A DNA stretch of 64,000 bases from Golubevia sp. BC0850 (GCA_012976225.1 JAAVVG010000027.1:124001-188000), one strand, 5' to 3'; shown: positions 12,518 to 25,520, numbered from the stretch's first letter. Translations and numbers: made by a program. The notes: generated by a model from the letters alone, not told the origin.

Positions 12518-15500
12518 ATGACCAATCCAGATGCTGGATCCTCATCTACTAGACCATCCCCTGGACTTTCAAGACTTCCAATAGTTTCTTCAATAGTCAA
12601 TCGAATCCTCACGAGATCCACGCTTAACCTCCAATCTCTATCAGCTCATTCCCCATCTAAAGATGGTCTAGTCCTCGATACAACCTTGAAGATCAGTGGA
12701 ACCGGTCCTCTAAAAGCAAAGATAAAGTTCCCTCAGGGTGCTCAACTGTACCTCAATAAGAGGGATGTAAGGCTAGCTGGGTTGGAGACGGGGGGAAAGG
12801 GAGGCGAGAGAGAGAATGGAAGCCGGAATGTGAATGGCAATGGCAATGGAGCTACTTATGGCAGAGCAAAGCAGGGTGGAGACGATGAGTTGGTCCTAGT
12901 TGGACATGCAGCCATCAAACCTGCAAAGTTGAAGCCTTCAGCTAGAGGTGGTTCAGTCCTCAAGCTAGAGATCTCGCTCAAAGACAGCACCTCGGATTCA
13001 CCTTCTATCCTAGCTCTTCTCATTCGATCTGTCCTCCTCAAATCATCATCCTCCACCCTATCTCTCACCCTCAAGTCGGATTGTGCAGAAGTCAAAGCCT
13101 ATGGATTCAGATTTGGAGCTCTCAAACTAGAAAAGCAGGTGCTGGTTCAAGGCCTTGGAAGATTAAGTGGGAACCTCCAATTCCCAGGTCAGGAGGAATG
13201 GCTGGATCAGGAGGAGACAGCTCAGGCAAAGAAGCTAGGGAACAAGTCTAGGAAGAAGAGCGATGTGAAATCAAAGTCTGCAAGCACCTCCGATCAGCCT
13301 CCTCCAATTCAAGTCGAAGATCTGAAGCTACTCTCTGGTCATCCAACTTCTGGTATCCAAATCTCAGCAAAGGTCAGACTCGGAAATGATTCTCAAATTT
13401 CTGTAGAAGCTGGAGAATTGAGATTTGAAATCAAAGTCAAATTACTACCTTCTACATCTCCTGCCTCCCAAGACCAAGATGAAGTCGCAATCGGAAACCT
13501 CCTTCTCTTAAAGACAACTTTAAATCCAGGTTCAAATCTTATTGAAGCAACTGGAAATCTACTCCTTCCTCCAGCTCCTCCTACATCCTCTCATCCTAAT
13601 TCCTTCGAAACGAGAGCTCACAAAGCCGGATTGTCTCTAATAACTTCACTTCTAGAGAACAAGCCTTCAAACCTCATCGCCAAAGCATACACTTCAGATT
13701 CAAAAAATGCATCCTCTCCCCATCCTTGGTTAGCCAAAGCTCTAGAATCCGGTTCAATTATGGTAGTTCTTCCTCCTCAAGGAGAAAGAAGTAGGATCTT
13801 AGATGGAGCCGAAGTCAAATTGGGAGATGGATTGAAGGACGGTTTACAGAGTCAAATGAACTCTCCACTCTCTTCAAAAGGATCTTTTTTAAACGGAGAG
13901 GCCATCGCTAGAGCAACTCTTAGGAATGGATTCGGAATCGACATTCGACTACATGCCTTGACTGCCAGAGCAGTAGCGGTTTCTAATACTCAAGTGGGAG
14001 GGGCAGAAGAGGAAGAGCTAGAGTTGGGATTGATTCAAACCTCAAAAAATTGGGAAGGACTTGTACTCAAAGGGAATATGGAAAATCCACTCAACTCAGA
14101 AGGAATCCCAGCCAGTCTGCCTTTCAAGTTCAATCCTGATCCAGCTGTCTTGGTGGAAATGCTGAGAAGAACTGCTGGGGAGAGAGGAGTAGGTCTAGGA
14201 GAGAGATTAGAAGAAGTCTTAGGAATGCTGCCATCGAGTAGTAGACCTTCTTCTGTCAGGAACTCTCTAGCAGTCAATCGAAAGGACAAGGATAAGCCAA
14301 GATCTTCGACCAATGAGAGGCCTTCGGAGGATGATCCTTCCATGGACTTACCTCTTTTAATCACCAGAGCTTTGAGTTCGCTAAGGATTACAGCCTACGT
14401 CAAAGCCAAAGCTTCAATTGGAAACTACGAACTTCCTGGGTCTATCGAGTTCATTCAAGAATCTCTGCCTATCGTGATCTCTGGCCAGACAGCTACTCAT
14501 TTAATTCCTCATGTGGGAGCACCTTTGGTAAATGCTCTGATAGAACAAGGGAACGTCAACATTGAAGGCATCAAGATTCTCAAGATCGAAGAGAAGGAAA
14601 TTGGTGCTACTGCTAAAGTTAGCGTGGATGGATTTGGTCCTCTCCTAGCTGACGTCAAATTTGAGAAAGGATTGGAAATTTGGCTGAAAGCCAAGGGGAA
14701 GGGCGAATTCAAGCTGGTAGGAATCTTCAAGGTCTTTGGAGCTGTGAAAGCTATCCCTGGAAACAAGGACCTTCAAGAATTGTGAGTATCAGTAGGCAAT
14801 GAACTCGAGTCTTCAAGTTTTGACTTTCTCTCTGACAACAAATTGCTCTGTCTTTCCTCCAGACCCATCACTCTTTCTCCATCTTCAAGACCTCAGGGTC
14901 TCGAACTTTTCGCAACTCTCGTGTCTTCTCTTCTTTTGGAAGACTCGATCTCACTCTCTTTGAGGTCGGATCAGTGCAACATTCTAGCGGGTGGAGTCGA
15001 ATTCGTTGCTCCAATCTCAAAGAACGTCACCTTCAACTCTATTGGTGGATTCAAGAATCTCAAGGTTAGCGGATTCGAGGTACTAGGTGAGGGTCGAGCT
15101 CCAAGACTCGGTGAAAGTCTCAGCAGCGCGATGAACGCTCCTGTCGATTCAAAGCAAGCTTCAGCCCTCAAGGTGCAACTCTCAGTTCCGCTCTATAACT
15201 CTGGAGATCTGGAACTCGAACTCTCTAGGCTGGAGCTCGGAATTGAATTCAATGGATGCCGAATCGGAATCATTGGAGCTGACAACGTTCAATTGGTTCC
15301 TAATTCCACCTGTTCCGTGACGGCCAAGGGGTTGATTCTTCTACCTTCTCAAGAAGACATCGGATCCGATTCTACCAAGATAGAGAAGACTAGAGAGTCA
15401 ATTGGAATGCTGGTCAGTGGGCTCTTGGCTGGAGACGCCTTGGAGGTCACGGTTCGAGGAGAAAGAGCTTGGGTGAAGAACTCAAGCTCGGTTTCAGGTC

Positions 15501-17261
15501 TGAGTCGCAAAGCATCTCACTTGCAAGAGACATCTGCAGACTCGAACTATTCTGTCTACTCTACTTCTGGACCTGGAACGCCTCCAATTTCTTCAAGCGT
15601 TAATGGTCCAGGAACACCAACCTCTCCTTCACAAGAGAATACGAGCTTTTCTATTGCTCAGAACGACAAGTCGAGGTCTAGTAGAGCGAGATCTACTTCT
15701 GCTAACGTTCGCATTCCTTGGCTGGATCTGGCTCTGAGGAACTTCACTACAAAAGCCATTCTCAAGCAAGATGCTCTGGGAGTGATCGATAGAATCGATG
15801 TTGGCTCTCTAGATGTGGCTCTCACCACTCAAAGGCAAGGTGGAGAGACCACCCCATCTCCAAAGGTTCAAGTCAACGATCTCATCGCAAGCTATGGAAT
15901 TCCTTACCCTATCAGCGTCAAAGTCACTCACTGTGCCGTAGACATCGACCTCATGTTCGATGGGGAGAAGGTCGGTAAAGCTCAAACGGAAGAAGAAGAT
16001 GTCGAAGTCCTGACCTCAAACGTACTTTCCAACAATGATTCCGGATCTAGGATCACTGGAGGTGCTCTCAAGCTTTCTCTCCGTCATTTTAATCTCACTC
16101 CTTCAAGCGACGAAGTCTTGGCAAGGATGATAGCTCACGTAGCTGAATGCGAAGAGACGTCGAGGATCTCAGTCTTAGGTAAAGCTACCGTCAAGGCTAT
16201 GACAGCTTTGGGGGAGCTCAAGCTTCAGGTGTCTCTAGCTCCGTCTTCCGGAAAGCAAGGTGACGTCGGATGTAGGATCAGCATGCAAGGAATCAGATCT
16301 ATGTCGACCTCTCCAATTCAATACGATAGTCTTCAAGTCGTAGATGCGGATTCCAAAAGGCTTAAGATCAAGTTCAATCTGTATCTGAACAATCCAAGTA
16401 AGAGTGTCAGGTTAAGGTTGATCGATTCTTCTTTGAGCTTCGGAGCTTACTTCTCTGGACATTACGTGGGAAGAGCTATCTTTGGAAAGGGTAGCTTCGA
16501 TCTCAATTCCGGTCCTTGCAAGTTCGAGAACGTGGAGTTTGACTACGAGCCAGAGCACGAGAAAGGAGTAAGACAGCTCCCTTCCAATCTCTTAACTGGT
16601 AAAGTGTGAGTAGAAGGTCAAAGTTCGAGTGTGTGTGTGGAAGATGATGCTGATCCAACCCTCTCTCGTCCTCCTTTCTCGCAGAACTACTCTAGAGATC
16701 CGTGGAGATGACAAATCGACTCCGATCACATCTCTCAGACCAGCTCTTCGAGGAATTAAGCTCTCTTTCGATCTTCAACCGATGCTTCAATCTACCTTGA
16801 TTGACTCGATCTCGGTCACTCTTGGTATCTCGGTTCTGGTCTCTTCAGTAGATGCCGACTGTGTCCTCAACAATCCTCTCGGAGTACCCATCCATCTCAA
16901 AGGACTTTCTTTCATCGCTAACTATCGAGGAAAGCCTTTTGGTACTGCTTCCATATTATTCCCAGATGATCAACCTTTCAAGATTAGACCTGGAACTCCA
17001 AAGATTCCTGGAAGAGATACCGCTCCTCCCATTACTGTTAAGTTAGCTCAGACCTTAGACAAGGTTGTGAAGGCTTTCTTGAAGGAGAAAGGTACCATCT
17101 ACCTTGACGTCCAAGCAGAAGCCAACATCGAATTGGCTTCTTCAAGTGATCCTTCCCAACCAGGCTTTAGAATGCCGGTCATATCTTACAGTCAACGTAT
17201 TCCCCTCCATATTAACGGGTTAGGAGGTGTTTCCAAACTGCTCTGGGCTCTGCCTGGTTAA
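12518..17261 (+). CDS. Large DUF3712-like protein, 1,527 aa
   Basis: Three exons, join(12518..14781, 14863..16605, 16685..17261), give 1,527 aa. The sequence is a long series of beta-rich, alternating-hydrophobic segments of the kind seen in fungal DUF3712 proteins (LEA-like folds, often annotated as pre-rRNA processing proteins). Examples are FPQGAQLYLNKRDVRLAGLE, PHVGAPLVNALIEQGNVNIE, SLSLRSDQCNILAGGVEFVA, and near the C-terminus NNPLGVPIHLKGLSFIANYR with GKPFGTASILFP. No signal peptide, transmembrane helix or catalytic motif is evident. A low-complexity Ser/Pro/Thr stretch sits around 15540-15700. Function is unknown; the family name is from overall resemblance, not a search. Confidence 0.8.
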
Positions 17262-17958
17262 ACAACATCATTGCATAGATCTAGATATCCTCACAATTGA
17301 CCATCTTCGGTCACATCACACTCTTTCTTCTTCGCTTTGTTCATTTCAATACCTGCTTTTAGGAACTCTCTTCATACCCACAATGTCGATTCGTATCAAC
17401 TATCTGGAACGCTAATATTCATATAATCTAATCTGCTTTTCTTGTACCTTAAGCACCCATCGGATATCTCAATTCACTTTCGTCCTAGACAGAACTCTAG
17501 ATATATCACGTTTGATCTTGGAAGAGTCAAAGCCATGCAGTCAATCATCAGATCCGAAGGAACAACTGACGTGTCGATTGAAAAGAGACAACGCGCAAGA
17601 TGTTCAAGGTGAAAACAGTACGATTCGTATAAGAGAAACTATGCGATGATAATGGAAGAAGGCTAAATGTGAGAGATCGAAAGAAAGTGAAGGCTTAGTG
17701 GAACGAACAAAGAAGGTTTTGGAAGTCGAAATGAGCCAAAGGTGGAAAAGAAGCGACTCGTCGATAAAGGCTCGAAGAGAAACCATCTTGAAAATAAATA
17801 AAAAAGACGGAAACGAAAAAGGGACCAAGATAAAAAATAAATAGATATCACGAAATAGTTATCATCACCGCGGGATCCTTCGGATCCATCGTCTCTGACG
17901 ATGCTCGTTCGTTCGGTTTGGCACACAAACTAATCAGCACCTCAAGCCAGCTCTAAAC
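17262..17958. other. Intergenic between convergent genes
   Basis: 3' flanks of the 1,527-aa gene and of the minus-strand F-box gene. No gene, repeat or RNA seen that I can support. Confidence 0.5.
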
Positions 17959-19922
17959 CTAACACTTGGCAACCTCAATTCCCCTTTCCGCGCAGAGTTT
18001 TTTGAAAGCCACTCCCATCTTATTCTCCTTTCTAGCAAATTCGAAATGTCCCAAGAAGACCTTGTCTACATAAATCTTTTTCAAACTTCTCGGAACTAAA
18101 CTTTCTTCTTCGATCATTCCCGTTCCCATTCCAAATCCATGAACGTTGCTTCTTTCTTCCAAAGGTTGAGCTCTAGTCTTGGTAGGTTCAACATTTCCCA
18201 TCCATTCACTTAATTTCTCTAAGGTATCCCAATTAGAGACTCTTACCAGAATCAAACTTTCAAGAGTGATAGGTAAATTGAAAGGTAACCAATCTTGACC
18301 TTTGAGAAAACGAATTTCTTCTCCAGCTAAGAAATGCATTTGAGTTAATTGAAGACTCTTCAAAGATCTATAAAGCTTTAGAGAGTAAAGCAATGGATCT
18401 TGAGAAGAGTCAAGAAACTCAGGATCGACTCCTAAGATTGACAGAGACTTGAGAGTGTTTCGTGAAGCAGCCAAACCAGCATGGAGAGAAAGTCCATGGA
18501 AACCCCAGCTTATGACTTTAATCTCGAAATTGATCAAGTTCTTGGTAATCTGTAAGAAGCCGATCATGGGACTAACTAAATGAGGTGCATTTTGAAAAGT
18601 CAACGAGTGGGGAATCAACAGATCTTGAGGTTCATTTCTGATTGACCAATGAAAGATTCCACTGATCTTTAATGATTTGACGTTTGACTTTCCAACCAAA
18701 TGACAACCTTTTCCGTTCTCTAATGGATTGAAGAACTCGAGATTCTTGGGGTTCGACTGAGAGATACCCAGAATCTCTACTTGATATAAGTTTGGAAGTA
18801 GAAGGATTGGAGAAATTTCAGGAAAGGTGAAACCATTTGGATTAGTAGCTGACCAACTCAAAGAGATAGAAGTGAGAGTAGTTAAACCCTTAATTCCAGA
18901 AACATCTTCATCAGCAATGTATCTCGTTAATTCATCGCCATCCAGGCTGCCTTCCATCCCTCTCGACACCAATCTTTCGAGGTTCTGGGAACGCTCTAGA
19001 ATCTTAACTCTGGTTAGAGAACAGGTCCTCAAACCATGTAAAGTTGAAAGTTGAGATGGAGTTAAGTTTGAAGTAAACCCTGAACTAGGATTTGGAAACT
19101 TTGATGCAAGCTCAGTCATCGTAATTGAATCTTTCAAGATTTGAAGACCGGCTTCAATGACTCTTGCAGATCCTCCTTTATGACCTCTGAAAACTAGCTT
19201 TCTGGTTAGGAACGGAATAAGTGGACTTTTCTCTAGTGATGAGAGATAGGTTCCCAGTTGAGAATCTAGCAGTCCAACCTCTTGATCTGCGAAAAGAGTC
19301 AGTGAGAGAAGAGGGTTAGTCAGCTTTGAAACATCGGCGACACACCCGTTGCCAAAGAGAAAGCTAGCAGTGATATGAACTCACAGAGAACAGGTTGAAT
19401 CAGTCCATAAAGAATTTGATTGACCCTCATGAGATTTCCTAAAGCACAAGTGTTTCCAGAAAGTGCTTCATGATTTTTACAACAACTTCCAGGATAGGTA
19501 GTGGAACTTGAAGTTCTGGCTAAGGATCTACGATAATGATCTTCAGTTTCGAGGTCTTGTTCCCAATGCATTTCTTGAGATCCGTCTTCATCTAGAGATT
19601 CTTTAGTCTCACGATCTCTGTAGGCTGCTTCTTCTCCCTTGACCTCTTTTACAAGTCTACCATATTCATCTATAGCTAGATAATCTTTCTCTCTAATGCC
19701 TCTTAGAGGAGGTGAGTGATAGAACGTATTTGGTGGACCGATGTAGTTGTCTCTTGAAGAGGGAGGGTTGGACGGGTCGGGAACTGGAGTCGATTCGGGT
19801 TGACCTTCCAGACGGAGATGGTTTGCTACTGTTAGAAGAATGTCGTTTGGTAGAGAAGTCAATTTCAATCTTGAGGTTGAAGAAAGGGAAGAAGGGAGGG
19901 AGAGATAGGGATAAGGGTCCAT
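17959..19922 (-). CDS. F-box / leucine-rich protein
   Basis: Two exons, complement(join(17959..19286, 19385..19922)), give 621 aa. LTSLPNDILLTVANHL at residues ~20-36 is the start of an F-box, interrupted by a ~90-aa acidic/low-complexity insert and resumed by LMRVNQILYGLIQPVLYQEV. The second exon holds irregular leucine-rich segments: LRTCSLTRVKIL, LTTLTSISLSW, LLPNLYQVEIL, NVKSLKISGIF, LKSLQLTQM, LESLILVRVSNWDTL, LKKIYVDKVFLG. It probably acts as a substrate adaptor of an SCF ubiquitin ligase (inference). It is intact, unlike the two other F-box genes in the window, and not closely similar to them. The PPR gene is divergent, 1.15 kb away. Confidence 0.75.
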
Positions 19923-21071
19923 TGTTGGAAGGAGTGAGCGGCGAGTCCGAAGGAAGGGACTTGTTTCAAGTGAGTCGAGTACCGAGTTGAAGTTGAAGTT
20001 GATGATTGCTGTCTACCTGAATGAAACTTCACTGTCAAATAATTCAAACCAGAATCTACTCAGAAAAGGCTAGGGAGAAGGAAAAGGGGGGGGGGATGTT
20101 TCTGAAATAAAACTGACAGCTACTTGCGGATGAAGCGATGAAGATCAAGAATGTTCTGTCTTTTGGGATGGAATTGAAAGGATTGAGGGTGAAATGAAGG
20201 TGAAAGTAAGTAAGAGAGAATGCGAGAAAAATGAAAAATTGATGTCAAATGGGGGGAAGAAGAAGCTGAAGATTTTGAAAACTTTCGACGTCAAAACCCC
20301 CTTGCTTCATTCTCTCAGGTGAAGTTGGGAAGGGAGGATAACCTCGATCTTCCAGACGCATTTCACCGCATTTAAGCCTCCTGTCCTCCATTTCCTTTTC
20401 TTTTGAAATCCAATTTCTTCAGAGAAAGACCCAAGATTTTCAAGGTATCTTGTTCCATCTTCTCATAACCGCTATCGGAAGGACGCTGCCTGCTCCAACC
20501 AGCACTCTTGAGCGATCGGGTGCACGGCTCCTGGACTTCTTCTCTTCTCAGACCACAACACCCACAAAGAGGGGATACGATTGGGCGAATCAAGCGGAAG
20601 GAAACTAGGAGAAGTCTTCAGAACTAGATTGCTGTGTGGTTCTTGGAGTTGTTTCAAACCTATAAAGGTGAGTAACAGAAAGATCCAAGAGGGTCAAGAT
20701 TCGTAAGCAAGTCACAATCGCAGCTCTATCATATGTCATCTTCTAGCCAGGTGCTGCTAGGACTCAATTGATTGGTAGTCCGGAATGATTTGGAAGATCT
20801 CAGGTGGGCGATAGTCAGGGGGAAGAAGGAGAGAGATCGAGAACTGAGAAGTTGAGGCAAGCTTGGAAGGAAGTGGAAGCTTGCCTTGTCACTTTGCTGC
20901 TCCCTCTCAGCTTCCTTCTCCTTTTTCTTCCTTTTTGATGACATAATAACTGCGCTCATTTGCAGGCAAGACCTTTCAAAGATCTGACCTTCCATCTCAT
21001 CTCTTCTCTTCCCATCTCTTATCCAATCAGCTCCCATCTTCTTCCTCACTCCTCTCCCTCTGGCACAGGCC
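19923..21071. other. Divergent intergenic region
   Basis: 1.15 kb between the F-box gene (-) and the PPR gene (+). It contains a G-run near 20086-20096 and purine-rich stretches. Small open frames around 20372-20657 on the minus strand lack any recognisable motif, so I do not call them. Confidence 0.4.
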
Positions 21072-24000
21072 ATGAGAGCAACTTCGACTTCTCTCTCAAT
21101 CTTACATCAACCACGTAGAAATCTCATCAAAGCTCTAGCAGCCAATAGCCTCAATCAGTGTACTTGTACTCTTCATTCTTCTTCTTCCTCTTCTTCCTCC
21201 CCTTCTTCAAATCACCTGTCACAACAATCCGAATCTCCTTCAACTTCTAGAACTCATAACTTCAATTCATCTTCAACTTTTGAATATAGTCTTGACTTTC
21301 TTTATCCAAAACCTAGGCGGAGACTCTACTCTACCAATGGGAATGGGAATGGAGGAAGTAAGAAGGAAGAAGTGGGAGCTTCGGAGGAAGCTTCTACCTC
21401 GGAGCTGAAGTTACCAGATCGATGGGATGAATCAGTGATAGTTGAAAAGGAGAGTGCGAAAGCAATTGGGAAAAGAAGAGAGTTGGGCAAGGGGAGAAGG
21501 AAGAGTGGGGTAGAGATCGAAGGAGTAGAAGAGCTATCGAAGTCAACTTTAAAGACCACGCCAAGATCTCATTCAAGTTCAATAGAAACCAGTTCAAAAT
21601 CTCAAGGGAAACAACCTGAAATCCAGTCTCTATCAAACATCTTTCCTCGGGACAAACTAGCAATAGCTCTTGAATATCCAATCACTCTCAAGAACTTCCC
21701 TCCTCCAATCTCCTCTAGACATCATGAACAGAAACGATTATCAGATTATCAAGTACAAATACGGGATCTTTATCTTCAAACTACAGACCCGAGTTGGCCA
21801 GGCTATGTTTCGGACAAACCTCCCTCTGCAGCTCTACATTTCAAAGTCATATCTAAGTTATTGCAGATTGCAAGATTCGGTGGTCTTCACTTTCAAAGGT
21901 TCGGTAACTTTTCAAAAATCGAAATCTTTAGAAGACATTGTGCTAGAACGATTTTAAATTCCGTTTTACCTGAGATCGAGAAGTTAGACGAAGATGAGTT
22001 TAAGAGGGTTGATGGAGGATTGAAACTTGATCAAGTGGCTTTCAAATGTCAATGCATTAGAGTTGAAGCTTTAATGATCAAAGGAGATGAAGAGGAAGCT
22101 TTGAAATTGTTGGAGGAATTGGTTAGAAAGCAAGGGATGTGGGAGAAGATGGGTGAGGATGGTGTTCTCAAGATCAAAGAAGTGATCGAAAGGAAAGTTT
22201 GGAAATTGCTTTCAGAAGCTATTGAAGGCGTACTTGGAGTTTGGAAATTAGGAGTGAGGTATCCTTATAAAGAAGCTTCTGAAGGGATTAATCCAACCGG
22301 GTTCCTTTTATCTGAAGAGACAAGAAGTCATGATGCTATAAATCCCTCAAGTAAATCTGTCGCTGAAGCCAAAACTAAAGTCAGAACTGCAGAAAGAGCT
22401 ATGTCTTGGTTCTTTTCAAGGCCCGAAATCGTCTTCTTCAATTCCTGGAGGTTTCCCAAAATCAGAACGTTGATAGACCAACACCTTCGAGCTCTAATCT
22501 CCCCCACTGAATTTCTGGAATCTTTAATCAAGCTCAATCAAAGCCCTTCCACTGTTAACGTGATGGCTAGAAGTTATATTCAAACTCTTCTTTGTCGTTA
22601 TCCAGTCTTTCCTGCGTTTCAATGTTGGGAATTAGCAACTTCTGACGGGATAGAGATAGCCGAGAGTGTTACTAGGAATCTCATTCGGGCAGCTTCAATC
22701 ACGAAACAAATTCAGATGGTTCGAAGGATCACCCTCAACCTCTCAACTTCCAAGTTCGGATCATCTCTAGAAGCTCAGACCTACCTTACTCTCATAGCTC
22801 ACTGCGCTCGATTTGGAGATCAGGTAGGATTGGAAAAGCAAATTTCAAGACTTCATCTCTATCATGGAGTTCAAAGTGGAAAGGAGGATTTCTTATACGA
22901 GTCTAGGTGTTTAGGGAGTGCTGCAGCAGGAGATTCGGACAGGTTGTTGAAACTGCTTAGCACTAGATTTGACCTTTCAGAGATTCTTCCTTCAACTGAG
23001 CAACATTCTCAACAGCAGCAGCAACCTCAAAGTGCTTCTGCACTTCAATCTATCGACCTCAAAACTGCAAGCTGGCTCATCAGGTGCTACGTCAAGTCTG
23101 GAAACGTCGATTCAGCTCAAGAAGTCTTTGAAAAGGTGAAAGTCTTGGGTCTCAGTCCTCCTCGGCATTTCTACAATCTATTACTAGAAGCCTACTCCTC
23201 GAAAGTTGACGTTCCAGCCTCTCTAGCCTTAGTCGATGAGATGAAGAAGCAAGGGGTCAAACTTTCAGAGACTTCCTATCGTCATCTCATTCGTCTGTTT
23301 GCAAAGCGCAAAGATCCAGAGAGTGCTCAGAGAGCTATCGAAGCTATGAAACAACAAGGAATCAAAGACACTCTTTCAATTCATTTAGCACTTCTGAACG
23401 CTTTCGTAGAGGCTGGTCATTGGGATTCAGCAATTGAACACTTCGAACGGTTAGAGAAAGCAAGCCAAAGTTTCCTTGGATCTCGTGGCGATAAAAGTCT
23501 TCAATCTATAGGACAAGCTTATCATATCTTATTGAAGGCTTACGTTTTAAGTTCAAGCCCTATTCAAGATGTTATGGCGGCCTTTGAGAAAATGTTGGAG
23601 AAAGGAATCCAACCTACTGGGAGGTTGTATGCTACTCTTCTTCAATCTGCTTGCGATTCTGGTGCTATGGGAATCGCCGAACAAATCTTCTCTTTGGCTG
23701 AAAGGGAGTTAGCTGGAAGAGGGAGATTGGAAATTAGTGGTGGCAAATCTCTTCGCATTGGTTCGGATGGTTTACCTATAAATTACAACAATGAATACGA
23801 ATCAGAACCCATTCGAACTGGAGAGGAGGAGGAAGAAGAAGACCTTTCAATTTCCGAGTCGGATCTCGAAGGAGAAGATGGCGAAGAGGATTTCATCTCC
23901 GATTTCCATCCGTCTAGAAGGGCTTTAGTTCCAAGTCAAGGTGCTGACGTTTATCATTTTACTATCATGGTTAACGCTTATCTTAGATTAGGTAAAGCTG

Positions 24001-25520
24001 AAATTGCAAAGGAATATCTTCAAGAAATGAAGGATAGAGGAATGAAATTGACCAACATCACTTATGGAAGTCTGGTAGCTAGTTATGTCAAGACCGGAAA
24101 TGAAGGTAATGCTCAATTGGCAAAGGAATTGGTTTCTCATCTCATCAACTTTGCTCCCGATCTTAATTCCGAGAGAAGAGTGGATCCCGAATCTGACCTC
24201 GAAGAGAGGATCTCTATCGAAGATCAACAGAAGGCCAAGGAAGAACCATCTCAAGAATCTTCAAGCTGGGACGGTACTGATTTCGAAGCTCTGTATGCTC
24301 CTCTACTTCAATATCACGCAAGACAGGGTGATGTAGCAAGAGCTGCAAAGGTCTTAAAAGATATGGCTGAGGTCGGAATTAAAGGTAGCATTAGAACTCT
24401 CTCGTCCTTCCTAGATGCAAATCGTAGAGCTGGTGATGTTGAACAATGTATGGAAATTTGGGAATCGATCTATAGTAGAGCTTTAGCTGAAACTTCTTTC
24501 GATACTAACATCAATACTAGAGAATCAGAGACTTTTTCAAGTTTAGACCCAAGCCGGAGAAACCTTCTTTGTTTACCTCTCAGCATCTATATGGACGCTC
24601 TTTTTAATTCAGGTCTTCAAGACGAGATTCCTAAAGTTTGGAGTAGGATGAAAGGTGATGGCTTCGGTTTTGATGCTCATAATTATAACGCTTTGGTTAG
24701 ATCTTTAGTCAAAGTAGACAGAGTTGAGAACGCTATGAGAGTTGCCGAAGAAGTTTTGACTGACGATCTTTATGAAGAGGTGAAGGAGAAGAGGATCATG
24801 GAATCGAGGGCCAGAAGAGATAGGAGAGCGGAGAACATGAAAAGGGTCGATGCGTTGAATGGTTCTCAAGATCTTGAAGGAATTTATGAAACAAGTGAAG
24901 ACTTTCAAGTTCCGTCTTTGAATCCGGAGGAAGTCGAAGCTTCGTCCTCTGAGCTTTCGACGATCTCAGGAGATAAAGAATATCAGAAGAATATGGTTTC
25001 TTCGCCTTCAAGACCTCCGAATAGACGTTCTCAAAATCGAATGCTAGATGATATCGAAGAGGTTTATCCTATAGATCAACTCTCAATTGGAGAAGAACCC
25101 GAACTTTCAGATTTGGACAAGGACGAATCAGCAACCTCCAACATAACCTCAACTCGCTCTCCAGCTTCTATCACTCAAGCATTAAAGAACAGACGCCATG
25201 AACTCTCTCAATGGTTCCCTCATTTCCAAACTCTCAGAGTTCTGGAACTTCATCTAGATTCTTTGGATAGAGATGGTAGAACGGTTCAAGTTCTCTCTCA
25301 GTCAAAATCACAGTCAGAAGATCAAGATGTAGATGAATCTCATCCACTAGTTCAGAATCTTACGGTCTCGGATCTTTTGAGAAAGTATCCAAGAACTGCA
25401 GCTAATTTGAGGAAACATAGGTCGAAGGTCGAAGCGATTGAAGCTCAATATCGAGCTGATGCCGAGAAAGCTAGGGCTTGGGGAACCACGAGCTTCACTG
25501 AAACATGGAGAGATGGATGA
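21072..25520 (+). CDS. Mitochondrial pentatricopeptide-repeat protein, 1,482 aa
   Basis: A single uninterrupted exon. The N-terminus (MRATSTSLSILHQPRRNLIK) is basic and hydroxylated, as in mitochondrial presequences, followed by Ser-rich and basic low complexity. PPR-type helical hairpins occupy roughly residues 660-800 (WLIRCYVKSGNVDSAQEVF, YNLLLEAYSSKVDVPASL, YRHLIRLFAKRKDPESAQRA, LLNAFVEAGHWDSAIEHF), 815-880 (YHILLKAYVLSS, YATLLQSACDSGAMGIAEQI), 957-1025 (FTIMVNAYLRLGKAEIAKEY, YGSLVASYVKTG) and 1070-1230 (YAPLLQYHARQGDVARAAKV, MDALFNSGLQDEI, YNALVRSLVKVDRVENAMRV). An acidic linker sits near 920-945. Such proteins bind organellar RNA and act in mitochondrial mRNA maturation or translation; the target is unknown. 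Its length is large for the family. Confidence 0.88.
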   Translation: MRATSTSLSILHQPRRNLIKALAANSLNQCTCTLHSSSSSSSSPSSNHLSQQSESPSTSRTHNFNSSSTFEYSLDFLYPKPRRRLYSTNGNGNGGSKKEEVGASEEASTSELKLPDRWDESVIVEKESAKAIGKRRELGKGRRKSGVEIEGVEELSKSTLKTTPRSHSSSIETSSKSQGKQPEIQSLSNIFPRDKLAIALEYPITLKNFPPPISSRHHEQKRLSDYQVQIRDLYLQTTDPSWPGYVSDKPPSAALHFKVISKLLQIARFGGLHFQRFGNFSKIEIFRRHCARTILNSVLPEIEKLDEDEFKRVDGGLKLDQVAFKCQCIRVEALMIKGDEEEALKLLEELVRKQGMWEKMGEDGVLKIKEVIERKVWKLLSEAIEGVLGVWKLGVRYPYKEASEGINPTGFLLSEETRSHDAINPSSKSVAEAKTKVRTAERAMSWFFSRPEIVFFNSWRFPKIRTLIDQHLRALISPTEFLESLIKLNQSPSTVNVMARSYIQTLLCRYPVFPAFQCWELATSDGIEIAESVTRNLIRAASITKQIQMVRRITLNLSTSKFGSSLEAQTYLTLIAHCARFGDQVGLEKQISRLHLYHGVQSGKEDFLYESRCLGSAAAGDSDRLLKLLSTRFDLSEILPSTEQHSQQQQQPQSASALQSIDLKTASWLIRCYVKSGNVDSAQEVFEKVKVLGLSPPRHFYNLLLEAYSSKVDVPASLALVDEMKKQGVKLSETSYRHLIRLFAKRKDPESAQRAIEAMKQQGIKDTLSIHLALLNAFVEAGHWDSAIEHFERLEKASQSFLGSRGDKSLQSIGQAYHILLKAYVLSSSPIQDVMAAFEKMLEKGIQPTGRLYATLLQSACDSGAMGIAEQIFSLAERELAGRGRLEISGGKSLRIGSDGLPINYNNEYESEPIRTGEEEEEEDLSISESDLEGEDGEEDFISDFHPSRRALVPSQGADVYHFTIMVNAYLRLGKAEIAKEYLQEMKDRGMKLTNITYGSLVASYVKTGNEGNAQLAKELVSHLINFAPDLNSERRVDPESDLEERISIEDQQKAKEEPSQESSSWDGTDFEALYAPLLQYHARQGDVARAAKVLKDMAEVGIKGSIRTLSSFLDANRRAGDVEQCMEIWESIYSRALAETSFDTNINTRESETFSSLDPSRRNLLCLPLSIYMDALFNSGLQDEIPKVWSRMKGDGFGFDAHNYNALVRSLVKVDRVENAMRVAEEVLTDDLYEEVKEKRIMESRARRDRRAENMKRVDALNGSQDLEGIYETSEDFQVPSLNPEEVEASSSELSTISGDKEYQKNMVSSPSRPPNRRSQNRMLDDIEEVYPIDQLSIGEEPELSDLDKDESATSNITSTRSPASITQALKNRRHELSQWFPHFQTLRVLELHLDSLDRDGRTVQVLSQSKSQSEDQDVDESHPLVQNLTVSDLLRKYPRTAANLRKHRSKVEAIEAQYRADAEKARAWGTTSFTETWRDG

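Noticed and set aside
12518-17261. Three separate genes instead of one 1,527-aa gene
   Set aside because: Both breaks have good GTGAGT donors and CAG acceptors, and the joined lengths keep the frame exactly.
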